64,000 nt of DNA from Actinoplanes solisilvae (GTDB lineage: Bacteria > Actinomycetota > Actinomycetes > Mycobacteriales > Micromonosporaceae). Of the stretch, positions 9,403-17,289 are shown one piece after another. The notes below the pieces were generated by a model that ran no database searches, was not told the DNA's origin, and worked only from the letters and a program-made list of their open reading frames with translations. Location: contig NZ_RJAC01000006.1 of assembly GCF_003999975.1 (NCBI RefSeq), forward strand, positions 62,001 through 126,000, given 5' to 3'. Made by a program: the position numbers and the translations under genes. Position 1 is the first letter of the stretch. Every line of letters begins with the position of its first letter.

Positions 9403-9480
9403 CGCGCGGCTTCCGCGTGCACCGACCGTGCCTGCCGCGCTTGAGCCTCGCCGTCTGATGCGCGGCCGCGGCGGCCGGCC

Positions 9481-9516
9481 GTGCGGGCCGTGCGGGCCGT
9501 GCGGGCCGTGCGGGCC
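9481..9516. repeat. Short tandem repeat, 4 x 9 bases
   Basis: Four perfect copies of GTGCGGGCC sit in the gap between the convergent ABC exporter and tetR genes, just outside the tetR stop. No coding frame or clean hairpin-plus-T-tract was seen, so it may simply be slippage-prone sequence. Confidence 0.8.
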
Positions 9517-9521
9517 GGCTG

Positions 9522-10085
9522 TCACGCCGCGCGGAAGACGCCGTCCAGGGCGATCGTGATCGTGCGGTCGGCGGCGGCCCGGCCTTCGCCGTCGAGGGAG
9601 CCTTCGAGGACGCCCTCGACCATCGTGAAGATCAGGATCAGGTCGCCGGGTTCCAGGTCGCGGCGCACATAGCCGTGCTCCTGGGCCCGGCGCAGCGGCT
9701 CGGCCAGCAGGGCGACGATCCGGCGCAGATAGCGTCCCTGCACCGCCGGTTCGAGCCGCCGTGCCAGCCGCACGAGCGGCCGCATGGTCACCTGAGCCCG
9801 CAACACGGCGTCGAGCATCGCGCGGAAGGCCGCCGGCTGCTGCCCGTTCGCGGCCACGCACGCCTCGAGCCGCTCCACCTGAAAAGCGATGACCGCCGCC
9901 GTGAGGGCGTACCGGTCAGGGAAATGCCGATAGAGCGTTGCCTGGCCGACGCCCGCCCGTCGCGCGATCTCCGGCATGCCCACGGCCGCGCGCCCACTGG
10001 CCATCAGATCGCAGGCCGCCCGCACGATAGCCACCCGGTTCCGCTGCGCGTCCCGCCTCCGCGGCGCCTGAACCCCGTACAGCAT
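9522..10085 (-). CDS. TetR family transcriptional regulator
   Basis: A 187-residue one-component repressor. An N-terminal helix-turn-helix (about 13-60, with EIARRAGVGQATLYRHF) is followed by a helical ligand-binding domain of no recognised specificity. The start is ATG 10085. It is divergent from the secreted hydrolase gene, and the 278-base gap contains a perfect inverted repeat on a candidate promoter. It probably controls that hydrolase and itself; control of the ABC exporter downstream is also possible. Confidence 0.88.
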   Translation of the reverse strand: MLYGVQAPRRRDAQRNRVAIVRAACDLMASGRAAVGMPEIARRAGVGQATLYRHFPDRYALTAAVIAFQVERLEACVAANGQQPAAFRAMLDAVLRAQVTMRPLVRLARRLEPAVQGRYLRRIVALLAEPLRRAQEHGYVRRDLEPGDLILIFTMVEGVLEGSLDGEGRAAADRTITIALDGVFRAA

Positions 10086-10190
10086 CGGCCCGTTCCTCCC
10101 GAGTCCACGGGCTTCCGGCCGTCACCTGGCGCGGCTCCCGCATCTCCGACCTGTCCGCCTCGGTCCTTCCGCACTCAGCCCTCGTCGAAG

Positions 10191-10220
10191 TGACCTACGT
10201 TACTGGCAAGTAACGATAAT
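10191..10220 (+). promoter_or_regulatory. Candidate promoter with embedded TetR operator
   Basis: TGACCT (10191-10196) and GATAAT (10215-10220) are 18 bases apart and resemble -35 and -10 boxes facing the hydrolase gene. Between them lies a perfect inverted repeat, CGTTACT-GGCA-AGTAACG (10198-10215). Repressor binding there would block polymerase. The assignment to the adjacent TetR protein is inference. Confidence 0.5.
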
Positions 10221-10363
10221 GTCATGAAGTTCAATTTCTCGGAACCGGCTCCTACGCTGCCGAAACCGGAGCGCTCCAGCCCCCATCGACGATCCCGACT
10301 CGCGCGGACCTCCCCACGTCCGCCGCCTCGGCTCGTCGCCCTCGCCCTGCCCGAGGAGTGCGC

Positions 10364-12001
10364 ATGGAGCCCCGCCGCAAGATCCTGCTCAGCGTCGCCC
10401 TGACCGCCGGCCTGATCCTCTCCAACGTCGCCCCCGCCTCCGCCCACTCCGAAACCGCGTCGTCCGGCGCCTCCGCCCACTCCGAAACCGCGTCGTCCCG
10501 CGCCTCCGCCCACTCCGGAGTGGCCTCCGCGTCGGCCGTCGCCACGACGGGCTTCCGGTTTGTCGACATCCCGGGGTCGGGCGTGGTGCTGAAGGCCAAC
10601 GTGATCGCCCCCAAGACCGGCGGCCCCCACCCCGCCGTGCTGCTCCCCGCGAGCTGGGGCCTCAACGACCTCGAATACCTGGTCCAAGCGCGGAAGCTGG
10701 CCGAGGGCGGGTACGTGGTCGTCTCGTACACGCCGCGCGGCTGGTGGTCCTCCGGCGGCGAGATCGACACCGCCGGCCCGAAGGACATGGCCGACCTGTC
10801 CAAGGTCGTCGACTGGACGCTCGCGAACACGACCGCTGACCCGGCCCGCGTCGGCGCGGCCGGAATCTCGTACGGGGCCGGGATCAGCCTGCTCGGGTCG
10901 GCCTTCGACAACCGGATCCGCGCTGTCGCCATGATGAGCGGCTGGACCGACCTGGTCTATTCGCTCTACGGCGACGCGACCCGCCACCGCCAGTCGGCCG
11001 GCCTGCTCGAACTGGCGGCCGAACTGCTCGGCAACCCGGGTGCCGACCTCAGCGGGAAGCTCGCCGACTTCAACGCCAACCGCAACGTCCCCGACGTGAT
11101 GGCGTGGGCCCGCGTGCGTTCCCCCGCGACCTACCTGGCCCAGATCAACGCGAACGCCCCCGCCGTGCTGATCGCGAACGCCTGGGGCGACTCGTTCTTC
11201 CCGCCCAACCAGCTCGTCGAGTTCTACGAGGCGCTGACCGTGCCCAAGCGCCTCGAACTGCGCCCCGGCGACCACGCGATCGCCGAACTGGGCGGCGTCT
11301 TCGGTTTCGAGAACGACGTCTGGACCGGCGTACGCGACTGGTTCGACCAGCATTTGGCCGGTGCGGGCGGCGGCACTCGTCCACCCGTGCTGCTGGGCCC
11401 GGACAATGCCCCCACCGAGACGTACGCCGACTGGCCGTCCCAGAGCACGTCGACCACCCGCTACGGTCTCGGCCGCATCCGCACGCTCGACGGCACCGGC
11501 CTGCTCGGCGGCGCCCCGTCGACCGGCTGGCGCAAGACGCTACCCACCGATCGCGACACCACGGCCTCCGGCGGCGTGGTCCTGCTGACCAACGGCGTGG
11601 CCGCCTTCACCAACCAGCGCCCGTCGATCTGGCTCCCGACGGTAGACCGTTTCCGGGCCGGCGTGTGGGCCGCAGCCCGCCCGAGCACCCCGCTCAAGAT
11701 CCGAGGCATCCCCCGCGTACACCTGAATCTGACCGGAAGCCCCACCCAGGGATCACTGGTCGCCTACCTCTACGACCTCGACACCCTAGGCACCGCGCGC
11801 CTGATCACCCACGCTCCCGTGACGTGGTCGGCCGCAGGCGAGGTGGATCTGGCCCTCTCAGCCGCCGCCTACGACGTCCCCGCCGGCCACTCCCTGACCC
11901 TGGTGATCGACACCGTCGACCCCCTCTACTACGACAGCAACGCCCCGAACCGTGGCATCGTCATCACCGGCGGCTCTTATCTGGACGTCCCGACGCGCTG
12001 A
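10364..12001 (+). CDS. Secreted CocE/NonD-type alpha/beta hydrolase
   Basis: About 545 residues. A signal peptide (about 1-30, ending ASA) is followed by a short Ala-His-Ser repeat region and then a peptidase S15/CocE-like hydrolase domain. The nucleophile elbow is GISYGAG, and an acid-histidine end is seen in GDHAIAE. The C-terminal third (about 350-545) resembles the jelly-roll domain of CocE/X-Pro dipeptidyl-peptidase proteins. ATG 10364 follows GAGGAG at good spacing; the GTG two codons upstream lies inside that ribosome site. It probably cleaves an ester or amide outside the cell; the substrate is unknown. The divergent TetR gene is the likely regulator. Confidence 0.8.
   Translation: MEPRRKILLSVALTAGLILSNVAPASAHSETASSGASAHSETASSRASAHSGVASASAVATTGFRFVDIPGSGVVLKANVIAPKTGGPHPAVLLPASWGLNDLEYLVQARKLAEGGYVVVSYTPRGWWSSGGEIDTAGPKDMADLSKVVDWTLANTTADPARVGAAGISYGAGISLLGSAFDNRIRAVAMMSGWTDLVYSLYGDATRHRQSAGLLELAAELLGNPGADLSGKLADFNANRNVPDVMAWARVRSPATYLAQINANAPAVLIANAWGDSFFPPNQLVEFYEALTVPKRLELRPGDHAIAELGGVFGFENDVWTGVRDWFDQHLAGAGGGTRPPVLLGPDNAPTETYADWPSQSTSTTRYGLGRIRTLDGTGLLGGAPSTGWRKTLPTDRDTTASGGVVLLTNGVAAFTNQRPSIWLPTVDRFRAGVWAAARPSTPLKIRGIPRVHLNLTGSPTQGSLVAYLYDLDTLGTARLITHAPVTWSAAGEVDLALSAAAYDVPAGHSLTLVIDTVDPLYYDSNAPNRGIVITGGSYLDVPTR
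10439..10537 (+). repeat. 33-base tandem repeat coding for the mature N-terminus
   Basis: Three adjacent 33-base units start at 10439, 10472 and 10505, each beginning TCCGCCCAC. The first two are almost identical and the third diverges. They encode 11-residue repeats (Ala-His-Ser-Glu-Thr-Ala type) directly after the signal peptide of the hydrolase, so copy number can change without breaking the frame. Confidence 0.85.
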
Positions 12002-12080
12002 GCCCGAGTCCCGGGTCGCCCGGCTGAGTCCGTGGCGGCCCGCAGCTCCGCACCCTCGCGGCTGCCGGTCCGGCGGCTGG

Positions 12081-12413
12081 TCAGTGCCCGCGTGTGCGCA
12101 GGCCGATGCCGGGCTTGCGCTGCCCGTTGGCCCCGTACTTCCGGAGGTTGGCCCGCACGAGCTTGAGATCCTCGGCCGGCGCCGACATGATCCCCCACTT
12201 GGACCGCCAGGCCATGACCGACCCGATCGAGATGGCCGACATGATCGACCCGATCGAGAGCCACGACCCGATCGACAGGATCGACAGGTTGGACCCCACG
12301 GACCCGATGGAGAGCGACGACCCCACAGACCCGATCGACAACACCGACCCCTTCGAGTAGATGCTGAGCACGGACCCCTCGGACTTGTACGACAGGATCG
12401 ATCTGTCCTTCAT
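12081..12413 (-). CDS. Ser-Ile-Gly-Ser repeat protein of unknown function
   Basis: A 110-residue protein. Residues about 3-66 are made of short repeats of the type (L/I)SIGS(V/I)GS, giving a periodic pattern of small and aliphatic residues. The last 40 residues are basic and end in KPGIGLRTRGH. Repeats of this kind could form a beta-solenoid, but no fold is proven. There is no signal peptide. The plus strand is open over most of the same stretch because the repeat unit reads through, so I call the gene on its start and its non-repetitive tail. I recall similar short proteins in other actinomycetes, without a function. Confidence 0.6.
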   Translation of the reverse strand: MKDRSILSYKSEGSVLSIYSKGSVLSIGSVGSSLSIGSVGSNLSILSIGSWLSIGSIMSAISIGSVMAWRSKWGIMSAPAEDLKLVRANLRKYGANGQRKPGIGLRTRGH

Positions 12414-12440
12414 CCCGCGATTATCGCCTCCGCGCGGCGG

Positions 12441-13025
12441 TTAGCCCAGGTCTGGCGCGGGCGCCGCAGTCCAGGTTGCCCACATGCGAAACAGGTCTTC
12501 ACTGTCGGACAACACCGACGACCAGTTGTCCCGCAACGGCTCGACCTTGAGTTGCTCGATGCTGAACCGAAGCACGCCTTCTACCGACATGCGGGCGGTG
12601 GGAATGTGGTGCTTCTTGCTGAGTACACCGGCAGGATTCAGCTGAGTCGAGCCGAGATGCATGTGCGGATCGGTGAAGTGGCTCTTGCCGCCGGGGTGCC
12701 AGTGGAAGGCGATCACTTCGGCCTCGTCGAGCGTTTGCACCGAATGCATGTAGCCGCGTGTGGAGACTTTGTATGGACCTCGGTCCCGGTCGGTCGGAAG
12801 GTGCACGATCTCGTACTGAATGGCGAGATCTAGAGCGAAGATCTCCCCGTTCAGGCACTGCACCGGGACGGGCTCAGCGTTCGTCCAGGTCAGCGTGTGC
12901 ACTTTGCCGAGATCGTGCCGCCCTCCCGGGCTCACGACGAACGGCGTCCGCGTGACGCAGGACGCCGCCCGTTGCAGGGGTTCAAGAAAGTTGGAGACAG
13001 CTTCGGAGGAGGATCTACCTGGCAA
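12441..13025 (-). CDS. Unknown protein with conserved HWHP and PHMHLG histidine motifs
   Basis: A 194-residue cytosolic protein. Residues about 30-135 look like a beta-rich domain and include FHWHPGGKS and DPHMHLGSTQL, whose closely spaced histidines suggest a metal or active site. The family is not one I can name. The only reasonable start is the TTG at 13025, which overlaps the end of the upstream 68-residue gene by 11 bases, so translation is probably coupled. I recall this small-protein/HWHP-protein pairing from other actinobacteria. A toxin-antitoxin or enzyme-partner role is possible but unproven. Confidence 0.7.
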   Translation of the reverse strand: MPGRSSSEAVSNFLEPLQRAASCVTRTPFVVSPGGRHDLGKVHTLTWTNAEPVPVQCLNGEIFALDLAIQYEIVHLPTDRDRGPYKVSTRGYMHSVQTLDEAEVIAFHWHPGGKSHFTDPHMHLGSTQLNPAGVLSKKHHIPTARMSVEGVLRFSIEQLKVEPLRDNWSSVLSDSEDLFRMWATWTAAPAPDLG

Positions 13026-13221
13026 AGGGTATGAGCATGGCGACCTTGGTTACGGCCATGCGCTCGTCGTCCGTGTATTCACCGCGGTCCCACCGAGCGA
13101 GGAACTCGTCGCCGGGGATACCCAGGAGCTTGCGAGCGGTCTTGTCGAACAGAGCCGCGCCCTCGTCGGCACTGACCTCGTGAACCTCGGGGACGAGATC
13201 GTCAGATGTTCTTGTCGTCAC
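13015..13221 (-). CDS. Small unknown protein, partner of the HWHP protein
   Basis: A 68-residue acidic protein starting at ATG 13221. It has the pattern SADEGAALFDKTARKLLG, EFLARWDRGEY and a conserved end VAMLIPFAR. It has no membrane segment or signal. It overlaps the start of the HWHP gene and probably forms a two-gene unit with it. The size and acidic helical character would suit an antitoxin or an adaptor; this is inference. Confidence 0.75.
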   Translation of the reverse strand: MTTRTSDDLVPEVHEVSADEGAALFDKTARKLLGIPGDEFLARWDRGEYTDDERMAVTKVAMLIPFAR

Positions 13222-13406
13222 TCTTCCCTCCGCTCTGTCCGCATGGTGGCATAGCCGCGCTGCCGTGGGAACTCACCCTAAGGCTGATGTACGACAGTTT
13301 CCTTTCCCCAGGTTAGACGCGTGCCAGTCAATCCGGGCGTGACCGCTGAACAACGACCACCTTGCTCCCCGGTGTCGCACTCGTCCGATCGCCACCCTTC
13401 GGACCG

Positions 13407-14588
13407 TCAGAAGTCGGCACAGATGTAGGGCATCTGGCGAGGAAAAATACTGGTCAACGGTCCTGTGGCCGATTTGTCCACCTGGCCGAGCCCGCGCAGC
13501 CCGACCTCGACGGGGTCGAGCACGCCGTACAGCAGGGCGCTGAACCCGCCGACCGAGAGCGTCGCCGCCGGGGCGCCGGTGCCCTTGGTCACGGTCAGCC
13601 GGCCACCCTCGCCGACCAGGCGCCAGACGCCACCGACCAGGTCGTCGTCGGGGATCTCGATGGTGACGTCGCCGTCGCCGGCCGCGGTGCCCGTCAGGGC
13701 GGCCATGTCGAGGACGCGCACCATCGGCCCGCTGTGGCTCGGCTGGTCGACCTTCGCTTCCGTCGTCACGGAGAAATCCGTGCCCCACAGCTCGGGGACG
13801 TCGTCGCTGCTCACCCGCACGCGTACGCGCGCGACCTGGTCGACGTGCCGGCCGAAGAACTGCAGCAGCAGCGCCCGCCCGACCGGGTCGGTGGTCAGCA
13901 GGTTCGAGGCCAGAAGCTCACCGCCGTACGCCGTGACGCGGTAAGAGGCGGCCCCGACCACCTCACCGTCGACGCGGGCGATCGCCATCCAGCGCTTGTC
14001 TTCCCGGAACTCGGCCGCGCGCGTCTCGTCGAACACCGCGAACCCGTGCCGCTCGCCGAGCAGCCGCTGCTGGAGGCCCTGCCATTCGTCGAACCCGTCC
14101 CGCATGGTCAGCCGTTCGACCGCGCCCGGCAGCACGGCACGCGTCAGGTGGGACAGCCCTTCGGGCGCGAACTGCGCGATGCGGTGGCGAGGAATTCCGA
14201 CAAACCCGAACCGCGCGTAGAAGCTCGGCCGGAACGGGTAGAGCGCGCTGACCGTGGCCCCCTCGTCGCGGGCCTGGCGCAGCAGCCGCTCGAGCACCCC
14301 GCGCACCAGCCCCCGCCGGCGCGCGGACGGGTGCGACGCGACCGACGCGATGCCCGCCATGTCATGGACCTTGCCGCGCACGTTCTGCCGCATCGACAGC
14401 GAGGCGCCACAGGCCAGCGCGGTGCCGTCCTCCTCGGCGACGATGCTGATGGCCGTCTCGAAGAAGCCGTTGCGGCGCTCGTAGGCGGCCTCGTCGCCCT
14501 CGGGCGAGGGCGAGCCCAAGAACGCGTACGACTGCAGGGGGTACATGGTCGCCGTGCGCTCGGTCGCGCTGATCCTTCGGAACTCCAT
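13407..14588 (-). CDS. Eis-like GNAT N-acetyltransferase with SCP2 domain
   Basis: A 393-residue cytosolic acetyltransferase of the Eis family, which acetylates amines such as aminoglycosides or lysines using acetyl-CoA. The first GNAT domain has the acetyl-CoA loop in SARRRGLVRGVLERLL (about 88-104). Tyr124 in PSFYARFGF matches the Eis catalytic tyrosine. A second GNAT-like region and a C-terminal SCP2-like domain follow. The protein ends in Asp-Phe; in Eis the carboxylate of the final Phe acts as the base, so this end looks intact. I use ATG 14588; an in-frame TTG four codons upstream is an alternative. Confidence 0.87.
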   Translation of the reverse strand: MEFRRISATERTATMYPLQSYAFLGSPSPEGDEAAYERRNGFFETAISIVAEEDGTALACGASLSMRQNVRGKVHDMAGIASVASHPSARRRGLVRGVLERLLRQARDEGATVSALYPFRPSFYARFGFVGIPRHRIAQFAPEGLSHLTRAVLPGAVERLTMRDGFDEWQGLQQRLLGERHGFAVFDETRAAEFREDKRWMAIARVDGEVVGAASYRVTAYGGELLASNLLTTDPVGRALLLQFFGRHVDQVARVRVRVSSDDVPELWGTDFSVTTEAKVDQPSHSGPMVRVLDMAALTGTAAGDGDVTIEIPDDDLVGGVWRLVGEGGRLTVTKGTGAPAATLSVGGFSALLYGVLDPVEVGLRGLGQVDKSATGPLTSIFPRQMPYICADF

Positions 14589-14775
14589 GCGTTCATCCAA
14601 CACCGGGAGGGCCGCCGCCCGCCCGTGGGATTTCCAGGCTGTGGATAACTCGGGACGCCCTGGTGAACCCCGCCCGCGACGCGCCGGGGTACCCCGGTTT
14701 GGCAAGCCCCCCGGCGACCCGCTAATGTTTCATCCGTCGCCGGGGAAGCCCGGACAACGAGCCAGACGGCGACAT

Positions 14776-14848
14776 GCGGACGTAGCGCAGCTGGTAGCGC
14801 ATCACCTTGCCAAGGTGAGGGTCGCGGGTTCGAATCCCGTCGTCCGCT
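14776..14848 (+). tRNA. tRNA-Gly (GCC)
   Basis: Acceptor stem GCGGACG pairs with CGTCCGC (14841-14847). The anticodon loop CTTGCCAAG gives GCC, and the T-arm is GCGGGTTCGAATCCCGT. No CCA is encoded. First of three tRNA genes in a row. Confidence 0.96.
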
Positions 14849-14884
14849 CGGAGAGGCCTTCACAGACACGTGCTGGGCCGGCTC

Positions 14885-14955
14885 GGTGGAGTGGCCGAGA
14901 GGCGAGGCAACGGCCTGCAAAGCCGTCTACACGGGTTCAAATCCCGTCTCCACCT
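14885..14955 (+). tRNA. tRNA-Cys (GCA)
   Basis: Acceptor stem GGTGGAG pairs with CTCCACC (14948-14954). The anticodon loop CCTGCAAAG gives GCA, and the T-loop is GGTTCAAATCC. No CCA is encoded. It lies 36 bases after tRNA-Gly. Confidence 0.96.
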
Positions 14956-14977
14956 CGCAAGAGGTTGTATTACCCGA

Positions 14978-15052
14978 GGGCGATTGGCGCAGCGGGAGCG
15001 CGCTTCCTTGACACGGAAGAGGTCACTGGTTCGATCCCAGTATCGCCCACCA
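14978..15052 (+). tRNA. tRNA-Val (GAC)
   Basis: Acceptor stem GGGCGAT pairs with ATCGCCC (15042-15048). The anticodon loop CTTGACACG gives GAC, and the T-loop is GGTTCGATCCC. CCA is encoded at 15050-15052, unlike in the two tRNA genes before it. Confidence 0.96.
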
Positions 15053-15089
15053 TAGTTAGCAGTGCGTAAACCGATGCGTCACAGTCAGT

Positions 15090-15119
15090 AAGAGCCAGGC
15101 CCGTCAGGGTCTGGCTCTT
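15090..15119. terminator. Terminator after the tRNA cluster
   Basis: A 9-base-pair perfect stem AAGAGCCAG/CTGGCTCTT with a 12-base loop lies 38 bases after tRNA-Val, followed by a short pyrimidine run. The rest of the gap to 15316 shows nothing I can assign. Confidence 0.8.
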
Positions 15120-15316
15120 CCTCGTTCCCGGCAAGCGGAAGCTTGAAGACCGGTCGAACGGTGTCGACCTCTACCGGCGAGACGCGGCGTGGATCTCCGC
15201 CCATTCCAAAACCCTGAACGGTGCCGCCGGTGCGGCCCGGTGCGGCGCAATGGGTTCTTACGGTCGCGCCGGTGCTGCGCGGAAACGAACCGCCGGGACT
15301 CGGCAGGTCACCAACC

Positions 15317-16150
15317 TCAGGCAGGCGATATGCCTTGTGCGAGCCGGGCCAGGTGATCCCACTCGTCCCACACCGCAATTCGGCGTGCGTACTCCGGACG
15401 CAGCAAGTTAAGACCGTTCGCGCCGAACAGCACTCGCAGCGGCGGATTGGGGTCATCAGCGACGGCGAGCATCGCCTGGGCGGCCGCAGCCGGATCGCCC
15501 GGAGCGATCCCGGTTCCCTCAAACCCCTCTATCAGCGCCTTGCGGGCATGGTCGTACTCGGGCATCTGGGGAGCCGGGGTACCGAGTTCGCTCGGGAACG
15601 TGAGCGGCTCGATGAGCGTCACGTGAACGCCGTACTCTGAGACTTCTGCTGCCAGAGCCTGGCTCATTGCCTCCAGCGCCCACTTCGTCGCATGGTAGGT
15701 CCCCAGGACGGGGGTGGCGATGACCCCACCCATGGACGAGATCTGGATGATCCGGCCACTGCGACGCTCCCTCATACGCGGTAGAACGGCCTGCGTCGTG
15801 TACAGAGCGCCGAAGTAGTTGACCTCCATCTGCACTCGGGCCTGCGCCGCGCTGACTTCCTCAATGGCGCCCATCACCGCCAATCCTGCGTTGTTGACCA
15901 GAATGTCGATTCCGTCGAATTGGTCTTCGGCCGTTTCGACGGCTTGATGCGCCGCTGCCTCATCAGTGACATCGAGTTCGAGCGGTAGAACCAGGTCGCC
16001 ATAACTTTCGACGAGGGGGCCCAGCGCGTCGACGGATCGGGCGGTCGCGGCGACACGGTCGCCGCGAGAGAGCGCGGCTTGCGCCCACCGGACGCCCAGG
16101 CCTCGCGATGCTCCCGTGATGAACCAGGTCCGAGGGGTGTTTGTCGTCAT
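15317..16150 (-). CDS. Short-chain dehydrogenase/reductase
   Basis: A 277-residue classical SDR that oxidises or reduces an alcohol/carbonyl with NAD(P)(H). It has the cofactor loop TGASRGLG, structural NNAG, catalytic serine in ISSMGG and the YHATK tyrosine-lysine pair. The substrate is unknown. I use ATG 16150, which is 9 bases after GGAGG; the frame starts three codons earlier at a TTG directly against that site. It is separated by 328 bases from the esterase/SDR unit to its right and may be transcribed alone. Confidence 0.85.
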   Translation of the reverse strand: MTTNTPRTWFITGASRGLGVRWAQAALSRGDRVAATARSVDALGPLVESYGDLVLPLELDVTDEAAAHQAVETAEDQFDGIDILVNNAGLAVMGAIEEVSAAQARVQMEVNYFGALYTTQAVLPRMRERRSGRIIQISSMGGVIATPVLGTYHATKWALEAMSQALAAEVSEYGVHVTLIEPLTFPSELGTPAPQMPEYDHARKALIEGFEGTGIAPGDPAAAAQAMLAVADDPNPPLRVLFGANGLNLLRPEYARRIAVWDEWDHLARLAQGISPA

Positions 16151-16478
16151 GCCAGTCAACCTCCTTCTATACTTTTAACGTCTGTGGATGTCAGGGGTCG
16201 GCGCGTCAACGGCAAGGCCGGGCGGGTGGTCTCGCTCGCCGCGTCGATCGCGACGGGACCCGCTGAGGATCATGCGGTCATACTTGGTGCCGAGGTGAGA
16301 CTGGGGCACGAGCAAGCGCAAGCGGCAATCCTCGGTCCGATCGCGCCCGTGAAACCGTCACGTCCGCCGCCCGCGACCAGCACGCGAAGATGACCAAGCT
16401 CGCCGCCGAGGTGGCCGCATCGAGTCCGAGCTGGCCGACCTCGTGGCCACCCTTCAGTCGTAGCCCCCCGGACCAATC
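16151..16478. other. Intergenic stretch with a possible gene remnant
   Basis: No intact gene. On the plus strand, about 16312-16460, a charged helical coding pattern (…ARDQHAKMTKLAAEVAA, then after a frame change RIESELADLVATLQS and a TAG) looks like the C-terminus of a decayed coiled-coil or mobile-element protein. The upstream part of the same frame has a stop at 16264-16266. The origin cannot be named. Confidence 0.25.
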
Positions 16479-17216
16479 TCACATGATGGTGCGGCCGCCG
16501 TTCACGTCCAGCACAGTGCCGGTGATGAACCGTGCTTCGTCGCTGACGAGGAACGCGATGGCTGCGGCGATGTCTTCCGGGTTGGCGACGAAGCCGAGTG
16601 GGGCCTGCGCTGCGAGCTGTTGCAGGTAATCTCCCAGGGATTCGGATCCCGGAGTGCGGGTCGGGCCGGGGCTGACGGAGTTCACGCGCACGCCGTCGGG
16701 GCCGAATTCGGCTGCCCAGCTTCTGGTCAACAGGTCCAGGGCCGCCTTGCTCGCCCCGTAGACCGACAGGCCGGGGAGCGCGACTTTGGCGGCGAGTGTG
16801 GACACGTTGACGATCGCTCCGGTACCGCGGGCGGCCATTGCGGGCGCGATGTTGGCGACCAGGTAGAACGGGGCCTTCAGGTTGGTGGCCAGTACCGCGT
16901 CGAAGGTCGACTCCTCGGTGCCCGCGGTTGGGCCGCCGGCCCCGATCGCCGCGTTGTTCACCAGGATGTCGAGGGCTCCGCCGGCGAACTCGGTGGCTTT
17001 GGCCGCGAGTTCGACAGCGGACTGTGCGTCACGTAGGTCCGCACGGATGAAGTGGGCCTCGTTTCCTTCGGAGCGGATCTTTTCCACTACTTCCTGCCCT
17101 CGTTGCGCGTCACGGCCCGAGACGACGACACGGACGCTGTTGCGGGCGAGCTTGAGCGCGGTGGCGCGACCGATTCCGCTCGTCGATCCGGTGATGAGGG
17201 CGGTCTTGGTGCTCAA
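16479..17216 (-). CDS. Short-chain dehydrogenase/reductase (FabG-like)
   Basis: A 245-residue classical SDR with TGSTSGIG, NNAA, the catalytic serine in VNVSTLA and the YGASK active site. The end VLDVNGGRTIM is typical of the family. The start is TTG 17216, preceded at 5 bases by AAGGAG; the open frame continues upstream without a ribosome site. It lies 73 bases after the esterase gene on the same strand and probably shares its TetR-controlled promoter, suggesting a short pathway in which an ester is hydrolysed and its alcohol oxidised. Confidence 0.88.
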   Translation of the reverse strand: MSTKTALITGSTSGIGRATALKLARNSVRVVVSGRDAQRGQEVVEKIRSEGNEAHFIRADLRDAQSAVELAAKATEFAGGALDILVNNAAIGAGGPTAGTEESTFDAVLATNLKAPFYLVANIAPAMAARGTGAIVNVSTLAAKVALPGLSVYGASKAALDLLTRSWAAEFGPDGVRVNSVSPGPTRTPGSESLGDYLQQLAAQAPLGFVANPEDIAAAIAFLVSDEARFITGTVLDVNGGRTIM

Positions 17217-17289
17217 GGGAACTCCTTGCTGGTGGTTTCTGACAGTCCAGGGATGTGATCGGATGACGTGGGCCGGGCAGCAGTCGGTG

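Noticed and set aside
9481-9516. CRISPR-like array
   Set aside because: Nine-base units without spacers; no other direct-repeat array was found in the window and no cas genes are present.
12094-12360. Plus-strand open frame through the Ser-Ile-Gly repeat region
   Set aside because: It is open because the repeat unit lacks stops in both strands; it has no ribosome site and its product is a Asp/Pro repeat without a distinct tail.
15085-15522. Minus-strand frame downstream of the tRNA cluster
   Set aside because: Its 5' half is the shadow of the SDR gene and its 3' half runs through the tRNA terminator.
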